DNA of 6,854 bases from Treponema sp. (lineage in GTDB: Bacteria > Spirochaetota > Spirochaetia > Treponematales > Breznakiellaceae). Location of the stretch: NCBI GenBank assembly GCA_031257595.1, contig JAIROH010000220.1, positions 1 through 6,854 on the forward strand, given 5' to 3'. The position numbers and the translations under genes are program-made. The notes under the pieces are model-generated. The model saw nothing but the letters and a program-made list of their open reading frames with translations, was not told the origin of the DNA and did no database searches. The number at the start of each line of letters is the position of its first letter. Positions within the stretch are counted from its first letter, which is position 1. Positions 1 to 5,090 of the stretch are shown here, piece by piece.

Positions 1-42
1 GGGGGATTGTTGTCTCCCGCCGCGATTGTGGTATACTTTATA

Positions 43-48
43 AAGGAG
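43..48 (+). promoter_or_regulatory. Ribosome binding site fixing the start of the nuclease-like gene
   Basis: AAGGAG lies 6 nt before the ATG at 55. It supports that start over the in-frame TTG at 7 and the later ATG at 67. Confidence 0.75.
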
Positions 49-54
49 CGGATT

Positions 55-672
55 ATGACCGACACGATGCCAAATTACGAAAAGCCCACCTACGACAAAG
101 TGTGGGAGATGTTTCTTGAAACCCGGAAACATTTCGAAGAAACCGACAGGCGGTTCAAGGAAACGGACAAGCGATTTCAGGATACGGATAAACGTTTCAA
201 GGAAACGGAGCGTTTTATAAAAGAAATCGGCAAAAAAACAGGAGCTTTGGATCACCGCTTTGGAGAATTGGCGGAGCATCTGGTCGCTCCCGGCATAGCG
301 GAAAAATTTAACGCATTGGGGTACCGGTTTGACAGCATTTCGCCGGGCGGCAAAAAAATAACCGATGAAAAAGGGAAGACGCTGGCCGAAGTGGATTTAC
401 TGCTGGAAAACGGCGACTACATTGTCGCGGTTGAGGTTAAAGCCAGGCCGCGGCAGGACGATATAACCGAACATGTTGAACGGCTTGCGGTTTTGCGGCG
501 GTATTATGACAAACACCGCGATTTCAGAAAAATCCGGGGAGCCATAGCGGGGGCGATATTTTCGTCCGCCCTGAAAGACACGGCACGAAAGGCGGGGCTC
601 TACGTTATAGAGCAATCCGGGGATACAATGAAAATAGAGGTTCCTGAAAACTTTAAGCCGAGGGATTGGTGA
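55..672 (+). CDS. PD-(D/E)XK nuclease-like protein with N-terminal heptad-repeat coiled coil
   Basis: A 205-residue protein. The ATG at 55 is chosen because AAGGAG (43-48) lies 6 nt upstream; a longer reading from TTG at 7 lacks such a site. Residues 27-54 are four near-perfect 7-residue repeats (F-x-E-T-D-x-R type), highly charged and probably coiled coil. Residues 70-190 look like a PD-(D/E)XK nuclease fold. A Glu-rich helix (E71, E74) comes first, then E112-V-D114, then a beta strand ending in E127-V-K129, which would supply the metal-binding Asp/Glu and the catalytic Lys. A helix and strand follow (about 137-185). Small proteins of this build (coiled-coil leader plus restriction-endonuclease-like core) are common, often multicopy, in spirochaetes and cyanobacteria, mostly as domains of unknown function. 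Nuclease activity is an inference; the substrate is unknown. No membrane segment or signal peptide is seen. The next gene begins directly after its stop, so the two are probably cotranscribed. Confidence 0.8.
   Translation: MTDTMPNYEKPTYDKVWEMFLETRKHFEETDRRFKETDKRFQDTDKRFKETERFIKEIGKKTGALDHRFGELAEHLVAPGIAEKFNALGYRFDSISPGGKKITDEKGKTLAEVDLLLENGDYIVAVEVKARPRQDDITEHVERLAVLRRYYDKHRDFRKIRGAIAGAIFSSALKDTARKAGLYVIEQSGDTMKIEVPENFKPRDW
133..216 (+). repeat. Four tandem 21-bp units encoding heptads
   Basis: Units at 133-153, 154-174, 175-195 and 196-216 each encode one heptad beginning with Phe (F27, F34, F41, F48) followed by a charged stretch with Glu/Asp-Thr-Asp/Glu. The last unit diverges at its 3' end. 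The DNA copies differ mainly by substitutions, some at third codon positions, which fits an older, selected protein repeat rather than a fresh slippage expansion. In-frame 21-bp units could still change copy number between strains. Confidence 0.8.
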
Positions 673-1425
673 ATGAAAGCGCCGCAAATAAAAATACAAC
701 CGTTTCCGCGCCGCATAAGGAGCCTGGTTTTTGCCGGCTTCGCCGCCTGTTTTGCCGTGCTTGCTTCCTGTTCGGCCTCCGTTTCGGGGGTACTTCAGCG
801 GGATTCTTCCGGCAGCCTTTCACTCAAAGCGGCGCTGGAGCCGAAGACCGCCGCGATGATCCGGGCCTTCGGTTCCCTCCAGGGCGAATCCGCCGCCCCT
901 GTTCTGAACAGCGGTACAATTAACCGTTCCCTTGGGGCGGCGCCGGGGATCAAGGCCGTTGCGCTGAAAAACACGGCGGAGGAAGCTATCGAGGGGACTA
1001 TCCTTGTAAGCAAAGCCGGCGACTTTCTTGCTTCAAACCGGGGGAAAAATCTTGTAAGCTATGAGCCCGCCCAGGCCGGACGCCCGGGGGGCAGGCTGGG
1101 CATACATCTGGACAGGGAATCCGGGCCGGAAACCCTGCGGCGTATGTCGGACGAGGCGGCGGATTACCTTTCGGTTCTTATGGCGCCGCTGGCAACGGGG
1201 GAATCGCTTGGCAAATCCGAGTACCTGCCGCTGGTTGCTTCGGTATACGGCGAAGGCGTCGCCGCCGAAATAGCCGCCGCCAGGCTCAAAGTTGTCATAA
1301 CCGTTCCCGGTACGGTCACATCGGTCAAAGGCGGTTCTTTTTCCGGCCGGGAAGCCCGTTTCGACATTCCGTTGCTGGACATTTTGGTTCTCGAAACGCC
1401 GCTGGACTACGAGATAACCTGGTAA
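673..1425 (+). CDS. Predicted spirochaetal lipoprotein of unknown function
   Basis: A 250-residue protein. The N-terminus has basic residues (K2, K7, R13, R14, R16), a hydrophobic stretch (about 17-31) and a lipobox L-A-S-C with Cys33 as the lipidation site. This is the relaxed lipobox form typical of spirochaetes. The mature part is Ala/Gly-rich with no cysteine and no second membrane segment, so it should be anchored to a membrane by its lipid. The last 46 residues (205-250) look like a small beta domain: a hydrophobic strand, a V-P-G-x-V turn, a Gly-rich turn and a final strand ending in Trp. This is loosely reminiscent of the beta domain of LppM-like lipoproteins, but I cannot assign a family. 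The ATG directly follows the TGA of the preceding gene (TGAATG), with GAGGGA (660-665) 7 nt upstream, suggesting translational coupling. Function is not known. Confidence 0.8.
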   Translation: MKAPQIKIQPFPRRIRSLVFAGFAACFAVLASCSASVSGVLQRDSSGSLSLKAALEPKTAAMIRAFGSLQGESAAPVLNSGTINRSLGAAPGIKAVALKNTAEEAIEGTILVSKAGDFLASNRGKNLVSYEPAQAGRPGGRLGIHLDRESGPETLRRMSDEAADYLSVLMAPLATGESLGKSEYLPLVASVYGEGVAAEIAAARLKVVITVPGTVTSVKGGSFSGREARFDIPLLDILVLETPLDYEITW

Positions 1426-1452
1426 GAAGCGAGAACGTTCCTGGTCTGTGAA

Positions 1453-1467
1453 AAAACCACAGGTTTT
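1453..1467 (+). terminator. Weak hairpin after the lipoprotein gene, possible terminator
   Basis: AAAACC (1453-1458) pairs with GGTTTT (1462-1467) around an ACA loop, 27 nt after the lipoprotein stop. The stem is only 6 bp, has just two G-C pairs and is not followed by a clean T-run, so termination here is doubtful. It is the only candidate between the lipoprotein gene and the hydrogenase promoter. Confidence 0.25.
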
Positions 1468-1470
1468 CTA

Positions 1471-1500
1471 TTGCAAAAACCCCGGAACCCGTCCTATACT
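1471..1500 (+). promoter_or_regulatory. Sigma70-type promoter of the hydrogenase cluster
   Basis: The -35 element is TTGCAA (1471-1476, four of six matches to TTGACA) and the -10 element is TATACT (1495-1500, five of six matches to TATAAT), with an 18-bp spacer. The expected transcription start is near 1507, leaving a leader of about 25 nt before the hndA ATG. It is the best promoter-like sequence in the window and lies in the largest gap before the cluster. Confidence 0.65.
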
Positions 1501-1502
1501 TA

Positions 1503-1522
1503 ACAAATACTTTACTATTTGT
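1503..1522. promoter_or_regulatory. Perfect inverted repeat over the transcription start; candidate operator
   Basis: ACAAATA (1503-1509) and TATTTGT (1516-1522) are perfect complements separated by 6 bases. The dyad begins two bases after the -10 element and ends at the G-run that serves as the hndA ribosome binding site. A protein bound here would block RNA polymerase. As RNA it could instead form a hairpin at the 5' end of the message. Rex operators have TTGT at the outer left and ACAA at the outer right; here the arms are reversed, so I do not call it a Rex site. Confidence 0.45.
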
Positions 1523-1527
1523 GGGGG
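1523..1527 (+). promoter_or_regulatory. Unusual G-run ribosome binding site of hndA
   Basis: GGGGG lies 5 nt before the ATG at 1533 and is the only Shine-Dalgarno-like sequence there. It is less standard than the AGGAG sites of hndB, hndC and hndD, and it directly abuts the inverted repeat ending at 1522. It supports ATG 1533 over an in-frame GTG at 1521, which overlaps the repeat. Confidence 0.5.
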
Positions 1528-1532
1528 TTTTC

Positions 1533-2033
1533 ATGGCTCAAGCGGCGCCTGTAAAGGAAGAAATTGCCTTTCCAGCTGAATTAACGGCTTTTATTGACGA
1601 ATGGAAGGTCAAACCCGGCAGTCTTATCATGATTCTGCACAAGACCCAGGAAACATTCGGGTACATTTCCCGTCCGGCGGCGGAAAAACTTGCCGTTCTT
1701 ACCGGCATACCTTTGGCGCGGATCTACGGGGTTATCACGTTTTATCACTTTTTCAAAACCACAAAGCCCGGAAAGCATAAAATTTCCGTGTGTCTGGGTA
1801 CGGCCTGCTATCTCAAGGGCGGTCAGGACCTTATTGACGAAGCGCGTAATCTTCTGGGCCTGAAAGAAGGCGGCGTTACTGAAGACGGGCTTTTCTCCAT
1901 CGATCCGGTCCGCTGTGTAGGCTGCTGCGGTCTCGCTCCGGTCCTTACCGTAAGTACCGAAAAGGGAACCGATACCTACGGCAAACTTACCAAGGATCAG
2001 ATTCAGGAGATCATCGCCAAATACCATAAATAG
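1533..2033 (+). CDS. hndA: NuoE-like [2Fe-2S] subunit of NAD(P)-linked [FeFe] hydrogenase
   Basis: A 166-residue homologue of the 24-kDa subunit of complex I (NuoE), the usual length for the family. An N-terminal helical domain (about 14-75) contains the family signature around H36-K-T-Q-E-x-F-G-Y and Y65-G-V-x-T-F-Y. The C-terminal thioredoxin-like domain binds one [2Fe-2S] cluster through C87-x4-C92 (in C-L-G-T-A-C) and C128-x3-C132. C131 is an additional cysteine between the last pair. In HndABCD and HydABC enzymes this cytoplasmic subunit sits beside the NuoF-like flavoprotein and holds an Fe-S centre near the FMN. It is the first gene after the promoter at 1471-1500. It is separated from the other hydrogenase subunits by the ATPase gene and a terminator, which is discussed as a finding. 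The homologue is also called hydC or nuoE; the family call is secure. Confidence 0.93.
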   Translation: MAQAAPVKEEIAFPAELTAFIDEWKVKPGSLIMILHKTQETFGYISRPAAEKLAVLTGIPLARIYGVITFYHFFKTTKPGKHKISVCLGTACYLKGGQDLIDEARNLLGLKEGGVTEDGLFSIDPVRCVGCCGLAPVLTVSTEKGTDTYGKLTKDQIQEIIAKYHK

Positions 2034-2034
2034 A

Positions 2035-2066
2035 GGCTTTTCAAAATGGCAAATTTTGAAAAAGCC
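2035..2066 (+). repeat. Long hairpin between hndA and the ATPase gene
   Basis: GGCTTTT (2035-2041) plus CAAAAT (2042-2047) pair with ATTTTG (2053-2058) plus AAAAAGCC (2059-2066) around a 5-nt loop, giving a 13-bp stem with one bulged A. It starts one base after the hndA stop codon and ends 8 nt before the next ATG. No T-run follows, so it is not a standard intrinsic terminator. A role in mRNA stability, processing, or limiting translation of the next gene fits the position. It could also be a copy of a dispersed palindromic repeat. Confidence 0.65.
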
Positions 2067-2074
2067 GTCCGGTA

Positions 2075-2722
2075 ATGCACTTTACTTTGGCCGATTTAGT
2101 GGCGGATATAACCCAAAACGCCGCCGAATCGGGGGCGGATACGGTGGAACTGGAAATACGGGAAACCTTTTCGGAAAAGGCCGAATTCCGCTTTATCGTG
2201 AAAGACAACGGAAAGGGGATGAGTGGCGCGGATCTTGACCGGGCCGTGGATCCGTTCGTTACCGACGGGATTAAACATCCCGGCAGAAGGATCGGGCTGG
2301 GCCTTCCGTTCCTTATCCAGACGGCCCTCCAGTCCGGGGGCGGATGGAGGATCCGTTCGGTCAGGAATGGCGAAAGCGTCCTGCGCGGTTCGGATACGGC
2401 CGGCGCGGCGTCCGGTAATGCCGTTCCTGATGCCGGGGCCAGACCCGGGGCCGAATCCGGGACAGCCGTAGAGGCATGGTTCGATCCGGCAAATGTCGAT
2501 ACTCCGCCGGCGGGGGACATTCCGGGCCTGTTCAGAACGGTAATGCTTTTTTCCGGGCCGGGGGAAATCATCCTCAAACGGTCCAGGACAGGCGGACCCG
2601 ATCCTGAACTGAACTACGAAGTAACGAAAAGCGATCTTGCCGGCGCCCTGGGAGATATGGAGGATGCGTCTTCCCTGGCATTGCTGGGCAGATACCTTCG
2701 TTCGCTGGAAGGGGAGGAATAG
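2075..2722 (+). CDS. GHKL-fold (HATPase_c) ATP-binding protein of the hydrogenase operon
   Basis: A 215-residue cytoplasmic protein with an ATP-binding fold of the GHKL superfamily (gyrase B, Hsp90, histidine kinase, MutL). The N box is D11-I-T-Q-N15-A-A-E-S, with N15 expected to chelate Mg. The G1 box is D44-N-G-K-G48-M. The second glycine loop is G70 to G76 (G-L-G). There is no HisKA dimerisation domain, phosphoacceptor His, sensor domain or membrane segment, so it is not a complete histidine kinase. Small ATP-binding proteins of this type lie next to nuoE-like genes in hydrogenase clusters of clostridia and relatives (recalled, not checked); their role is unproven. Residues about 97-128 are an Ala/Gly/Pro-rich stretch between the glycine loops and the closing beta strand, which looks like an insertion. 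The ATG at 2075 is the first start after an in-frame TGA at 2057 and has no good ribosome binding site, so translation may be low or coupled to hndA. Confidence 0.82.
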   Translation: MHFTLADLVADITQNAAESGADTVELEIRETFSEKAEFRFIVKDNGKGMSGADLDRAVDPFVTDGIKHPGRRIGLGLPFLIQTALQSGGGWRIRSVRNGESVLRGSDTAGAASGNAVPDAGARPGAESGTAVEAWFDPANVDTPPAGDIPGLFRTVMLFSGPGEIILKRSRTGGPDPELNYEVTKSDLAGALGDMEDASSLALLGRYLRSLEGEE

Positions 2723-2728
2723 AAATTC

Positions 2729-2751
2729 GGCGTTCATTTTTTGAAAACGCC
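2729..2751 (+). repeat. Short hairpin after the ATPase gene
   Basis: GGCGTT (2729-2734) pairs with AACGCC (2746-2751) across an 11-nt T/A-rich loop, six bases after the ATPase stop. No T-run follows the stem. It is the first of three consecutive stem-loops before hndB. Confidence 0.4.
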
Positions 2752-2780
2752 CGGAACGAAGATTTGTAAAAAAAAATACC

Positions 2781-2800
2781 GCCGCGGAAGCGGCTTTTTT
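2781..2800 (+). terminator. Intrinsic terminator inside the hydrogenase cluster
   Basis: GCCGC (2781-2785) pairs with GCGGC (2790-2794) across a GGAA tetraloop, followed directly by six T residues (2795-2800). An A-run (2768-2776) on the 5' side means the element could also act on - strand transcription. It has the form of a Rho-independent terminator, though the stem is short at 5 bp. It lies 58 bases after the ATPase stop and 59 bases before the hndB start, so some or all transcripts from the promoter at 1471-1500 may end here. Confidence 0.7.
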
Positions 2801-2834
2801 GCGACAGTTCCAAAACTTTGGTTTTTGGAACCGC
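2801..2834 (+). repeat. Inverted repeat between the terminator and hndB
   Basis: GTTCCAAAAC (2807-2816) pairs with GTTTTTGGAAC (2821-2831, one extra T) around the 4-nt loop TTTG. An outer GCG (2801-2803) can pair with CGC (2832-2834) if ACA (2804-2806) bulges out. It begins at the end of the terminator's T-run and ends 13 bases before the hndB ribosome binding site. Possible roles are a protective 5' end for an hndBCD message after RNA processing, an operator, or a dispersed palindromic repeat. Confidence 0.6.
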
Positions 2835-2859
2835 GCATGATAATTACGAGGAGTGAAAT

Positions 2860-3249
2860 ATGGCAATGACATTGGACGAGCTTCGCAAGCTCAGAGAATC
2901 AAAAAAAACGGATATTCAACGGCGTGAGGCCGAAGGCAAGGAGATTCAGGTTATTGTCGGCATGGGTACCTGCGGTATCGCCGCCGGCGCGAAAGTAACC
3001 CTGGACGCGTTCATCAACGCCCTGGACGACAACAAGCTCGTGGATCAGGTGATTGTCCGCCAAACCGGCTGTATGGGCCTCTGTCATTCGGAACCGACCG
3101 TGGAGGTTATCTCTCCCGGCATGCCCAACGTGATCTACGGAAGGGTAGACGCGTCGGTAGCCAAAGAGATCGTACAGAAGCATATTCTGGGCCATGAGCT
3201 TTTGGATAACCATATCCTCAACAGGCCGGCCGCCGACATTCTCAAATAG
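2860..3249 (+). CDS. hndB: Thioredoxin-like [2Fe-2S] ferredoxin subunit of Hnd hydrogenase
   Basis: A 129-residue protein matching HndB, the small Fe-S subunit of NAD(P)-linked [FeFe] hydrogenases. A charged N-terminal helix (about 4-25) leads into a thioredoxin-like ferredoxin domain (about 28-110). The cluster region shows G36-T-C38-G-I-A-A-G and T69-G-C71-M-G-L-C75, giving C38 and C71-x3-C75. These are the only three cysteines in the protein. The residue where NuoE-like domains have the second cysteine of C-x4-C is Gly43. I believe the three-cysteine pattern is common in HndB proteins, but this should be checked. The start ATG at 2860 has GAGGAG (2848-2853) 6 nt upstream. The hndC ribosome binding site overlaps this gene's stop codon, so hndB, hndC and hndD are tightly linked. 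The subunit is cytoplasmic and probably passes electrons within the complex. Confidence 0.9.
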   Translation: MAMTLDELRKLRESKKTDIQRREAEGKEIQVIVGMGTCGIAAGAKVTLDAFINALDDNKLVDQVIVRQTGCMGLCHSEPTVEVISPGMPNVIYGRVDASVAKEIVQKHILGHELLDNHILNRPAADILK

Positions 3250-3258
3250 GAGCGAATC

Positions 3259-5073
3259 ATGGCATTTAATCACTTTATCCTGTGCTGCGGCGGTACCGCC
3301 TGCGAATCCAACAAGGGAAGGGAAATCTACGATGAATTGATCAGGGAAGCCCAGGCCCAGAATGTAACAGGCGAAGTCCAGATCGTCCAAACCGGGTGTT
3401 TCGGTTTTTGCGAGCGGGGCCCGATTGTCAAGGTGCTTCCCGAAGAATCGTTCTATGTGGATGTCAAGGTCGAAGACGCGAAAGAGATCATCGCCGAACA
3501 GATCGTCAAGGGCCGCGAGGTCAAACGCCTTCTCTACAAGGAAGACGCGTCGACAAAGGCCGAGACCTCCATCGAAGACATCCAGTTCTACCAGAAACAG
3601 TTCCGGGTGGTTTTGCGGAACTGCGGCGTTATCGACCCGGAAAACATCGACGAGTATATCGCCCGGGAGGGCTACAGCGGCCTTGAAAAAGTCCTTTTTG
3701 AATGGACCCCCGAGCAAATTATAGAAGAAATGAAGGTGTCGGGCCTCCGCGGACGGGGCGGCGCCGGTTTCCCCACCTGGCTCAAGTGGGATTTGGCCCG
3801 CAAGGCCCAGGGGGATGTCAAATACGTTATCTGTAACGCCGACGAGGGAGACCCCGGCGCGTACATGGACAGGTCTACGATTGAAGGCGATCCCCATTCG
3901 GTTATCGAAGGGATGATCACCGCCGGCAAAGCCATCGGGGCAAACCAGGGCTTTGTGTATATCCGCGCGGAGTACCCGCTCGCGATTGACCGCCTTAAAA
4001 TAGCCCTCGATCAGGCCCAGAAATACGGCCTTGTCGGTAAAAACATCCTGGGGTCGGGCTTTGACTTTGATATTGAGATCCGCCTTGGCGCGGGAGCCTT
4101 TGTCTGCGGCGAAGAAACGGCGCTTATCAAGTCGGTCGAAGGCAACCGCGGTATGCCGGTTCCCAAGCCTCCGTTCCCGGCGAACAAGGGACTCTGGCAG
4201 CGGCCCACAATCATCAACAATGTGGAAACCCTGGCCAACATCCCCGTAATTACGTCCAAGGGCGGCGCGTGGCTTGCCAAACTGGGAACCGAAAAGTCCA
4301 AGGGAACCAAGGTTTTTGCCCTTACCGGCAAGGTAAAAAATTCGGGGCTTGTGGAAGTTCCGATGGGAACCACGCTGCGGGAGATTATCTTCGAGATAGG
4401 CGGCGGCATCAAGGACGGCAAGAAATTCAAGGGCGTCCAGACCGGCGGCCCTTCGGGGGGCATACTTACCGACGCGGTGCTTGATACCCCGATCGACTAT
4501 GAAAGCCTTACCGCCAACGGCTCGATGATGGGTTCCGGCGGCATGATAGTTATGGACGAGGACGACTGCGTCGTGGACGTGGCCCGGTTCTACATGGATT
4601 TCTGTGTGGACGAAAGCTGCGGCAAGTGTTCACCCTGCCGTATCGGTACTACCCAGCTTCTTGGCATTCTTGAAAAGATCGCCAAGGGTAACGGCGAAGA
4701 AAGCGACCTTGAAAAGCTTGACACGATAGGCAGGGCCATGTCCAAGGCAAGCCTCTGTGCCCTGGGCCAGACCGCGCCGAACCCGACAATCTCCACGCTG
4801 AAGAATTTCAGGGAAGAATACCTGGAACATATACGGGACAAAAAATGCCGGTCCGGCAAGTGTAAGAACCTTGTACGTTTTGTCATAGACGATCAAAAGT
4901 GTATAGGCTGCGGCGCCTGCGCCAAGAAGTGTCCGGGCGTCTGTATAGCGGCGGCGGATCCGTCCAAATATCCGGACAAAAAGCGGCCTCCGTATGTAAT
5001 CGATCAGGCGGCGTGTCTTAAATGCGGCGAGTGTTTCAAGACCTGTAAATTCGGCGCGATAAGCAAAGGCTAA
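3259..5073 (+). CDS. hndC: NuoF-like flavoprotein subunit of [FeFe] hydrogenase (FMN, NAD(P), Fe-S)
   Basis: A 604-residue protein, typical HndC/HydB length. The N-terminal thioredoxin-like [2Fe-2S] domain has C10-x4-C15 and C47-x3-C51. The NuoF core follows: the Gly-rich FMN site G162-L-R-G-R-G-G-A-G-F-P, N193-A-D-E-G-D-P-G-A, and the dinucleotide-binding loop G277-A-G-A-x2-C-G-E-E-T287. A [4Fe-4S] site has C454-x2-C457-x2-C460 with C500. The C-terminus is a two-cluster ferredoxin domain: C548-x2-C551-x2-C554-x3-C558 and C586-x2-C589-x2-C592-x3-C596. This subunit oxidises or reduces NAD(P)H and, from work on HydABC enzymes, is where the bifurcating flavin is thought to sit. AGGAG (3248-3252) overlaps the hndB stop, 6 nt before the ATG, so translation is probably coupled. 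No frameshift or lost ligand is seen. NAD versus NADP preference cannot be read here. Confidence 0.95.
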   Translation: MAFNHFILCCGGTACESNKGREIYDELIREAQAQNVTGEVQIVQTGCFGFCERGPIVKVLPEESFYVDVKVEDAKEIIAEQIVKGREVKRLLYKEDASTKAETSIEDIQFYQKQFRVVLRNCGVIDPENIDEYIAREGYSGLEKVLFEWTPEQIIEEMKVSGLRGRGGAGFPTWLKWDLARKAQGDVKYVICNADEGDPGAYMDRSTIEGDPHSVIEGMITAGKAIGANQGFVYIRAEYPLAIDRLKIALDQAQKYGLVGKNILGSGFDFDIEIRLGAGAFVCGEETALIKSVEGNRGMPVPKPPFPANKGLWQRPTIINNVETLANIPVITSKGGAWLAKLGTEKSKGTKVFALTGKVKNSGLVEVPMGTTLREIIFEIGGGIKDGKKFKGVQTGGPSGGILTDAVLDTPIDYESLTANGSMMGSGGMIVMDEDDCVVDVARFYMDFCVDESCGKCSPCRIGTTQLLGILEKIAKGNGEESDLEKLDTIGRAMSKASLCALGQTAPNPTISTLKNFREEYLEHIRDKKCRSGKCKNLVRFVIDDQKCIGCGACAKKCPGVCIAAADPSKYPDKKRPPYVIDQAACLKCGECFKTCKFGAISKG

Positions 5074-5083
5074 GGAGCAGGAG
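5072..5083 (+). promoter_or_regulatory. Tandem ribosome binding sites before hndD
   Basis: AAGGAG (5072-5077) overlaps the hndC stop codon and a second AGGAG (5079-5083) lies 7 nt before the hndD ATG at 5091. The second is at the better distance. The first could hold ribosomes finishing hndC and help keep the two subunits at matched levels. Confidence 0.6.
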
Positions 5084-5090
5084 AATAATT

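Noticed and set aside
10..37. Possible promoter for the first gene (TTGTCT at 10-15, TATACT at 32-37, 16-bp spacer)
   Set aside because: The start point would fall at about 44, inside the ribosome binding site at 43-48, which makes it unlikely to serve this gene. The true promoter may lie before the window.
1433..1440. GAACGTTC palindrome after the lipoprotein gene, reminiscent of SOS-box arms
   Set aside because: It lacks the spacer of a GAAC-N4-GTTC site, an 8-base palindrome is expected by chance, and it is not next to a promoter element.
2783..2835. Possible anti-terminator pairing of CGCGG (2783-2787) with CCGCG (2831-2835)
   Set aside because: Only 5 bp, and the downstream arm would be transcribed after the terminator has already formed, so it cannot work as a classical anti-terminator.
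2839..2844. GATAAT as a -10 element for hndBCD
   Set aside because: No good -35 lies at 16-18 bp, and the start point would cut into the hndB ribosome binding site (2848-2853).
2899..3897. Long - strand open frame of 332 codons opposite hndB and hndC
   Set aside because: It is antisense to two genes with clear family motifs, its translation shows no recognisable domain, and long antisense frames arise from GC-biased third positions.
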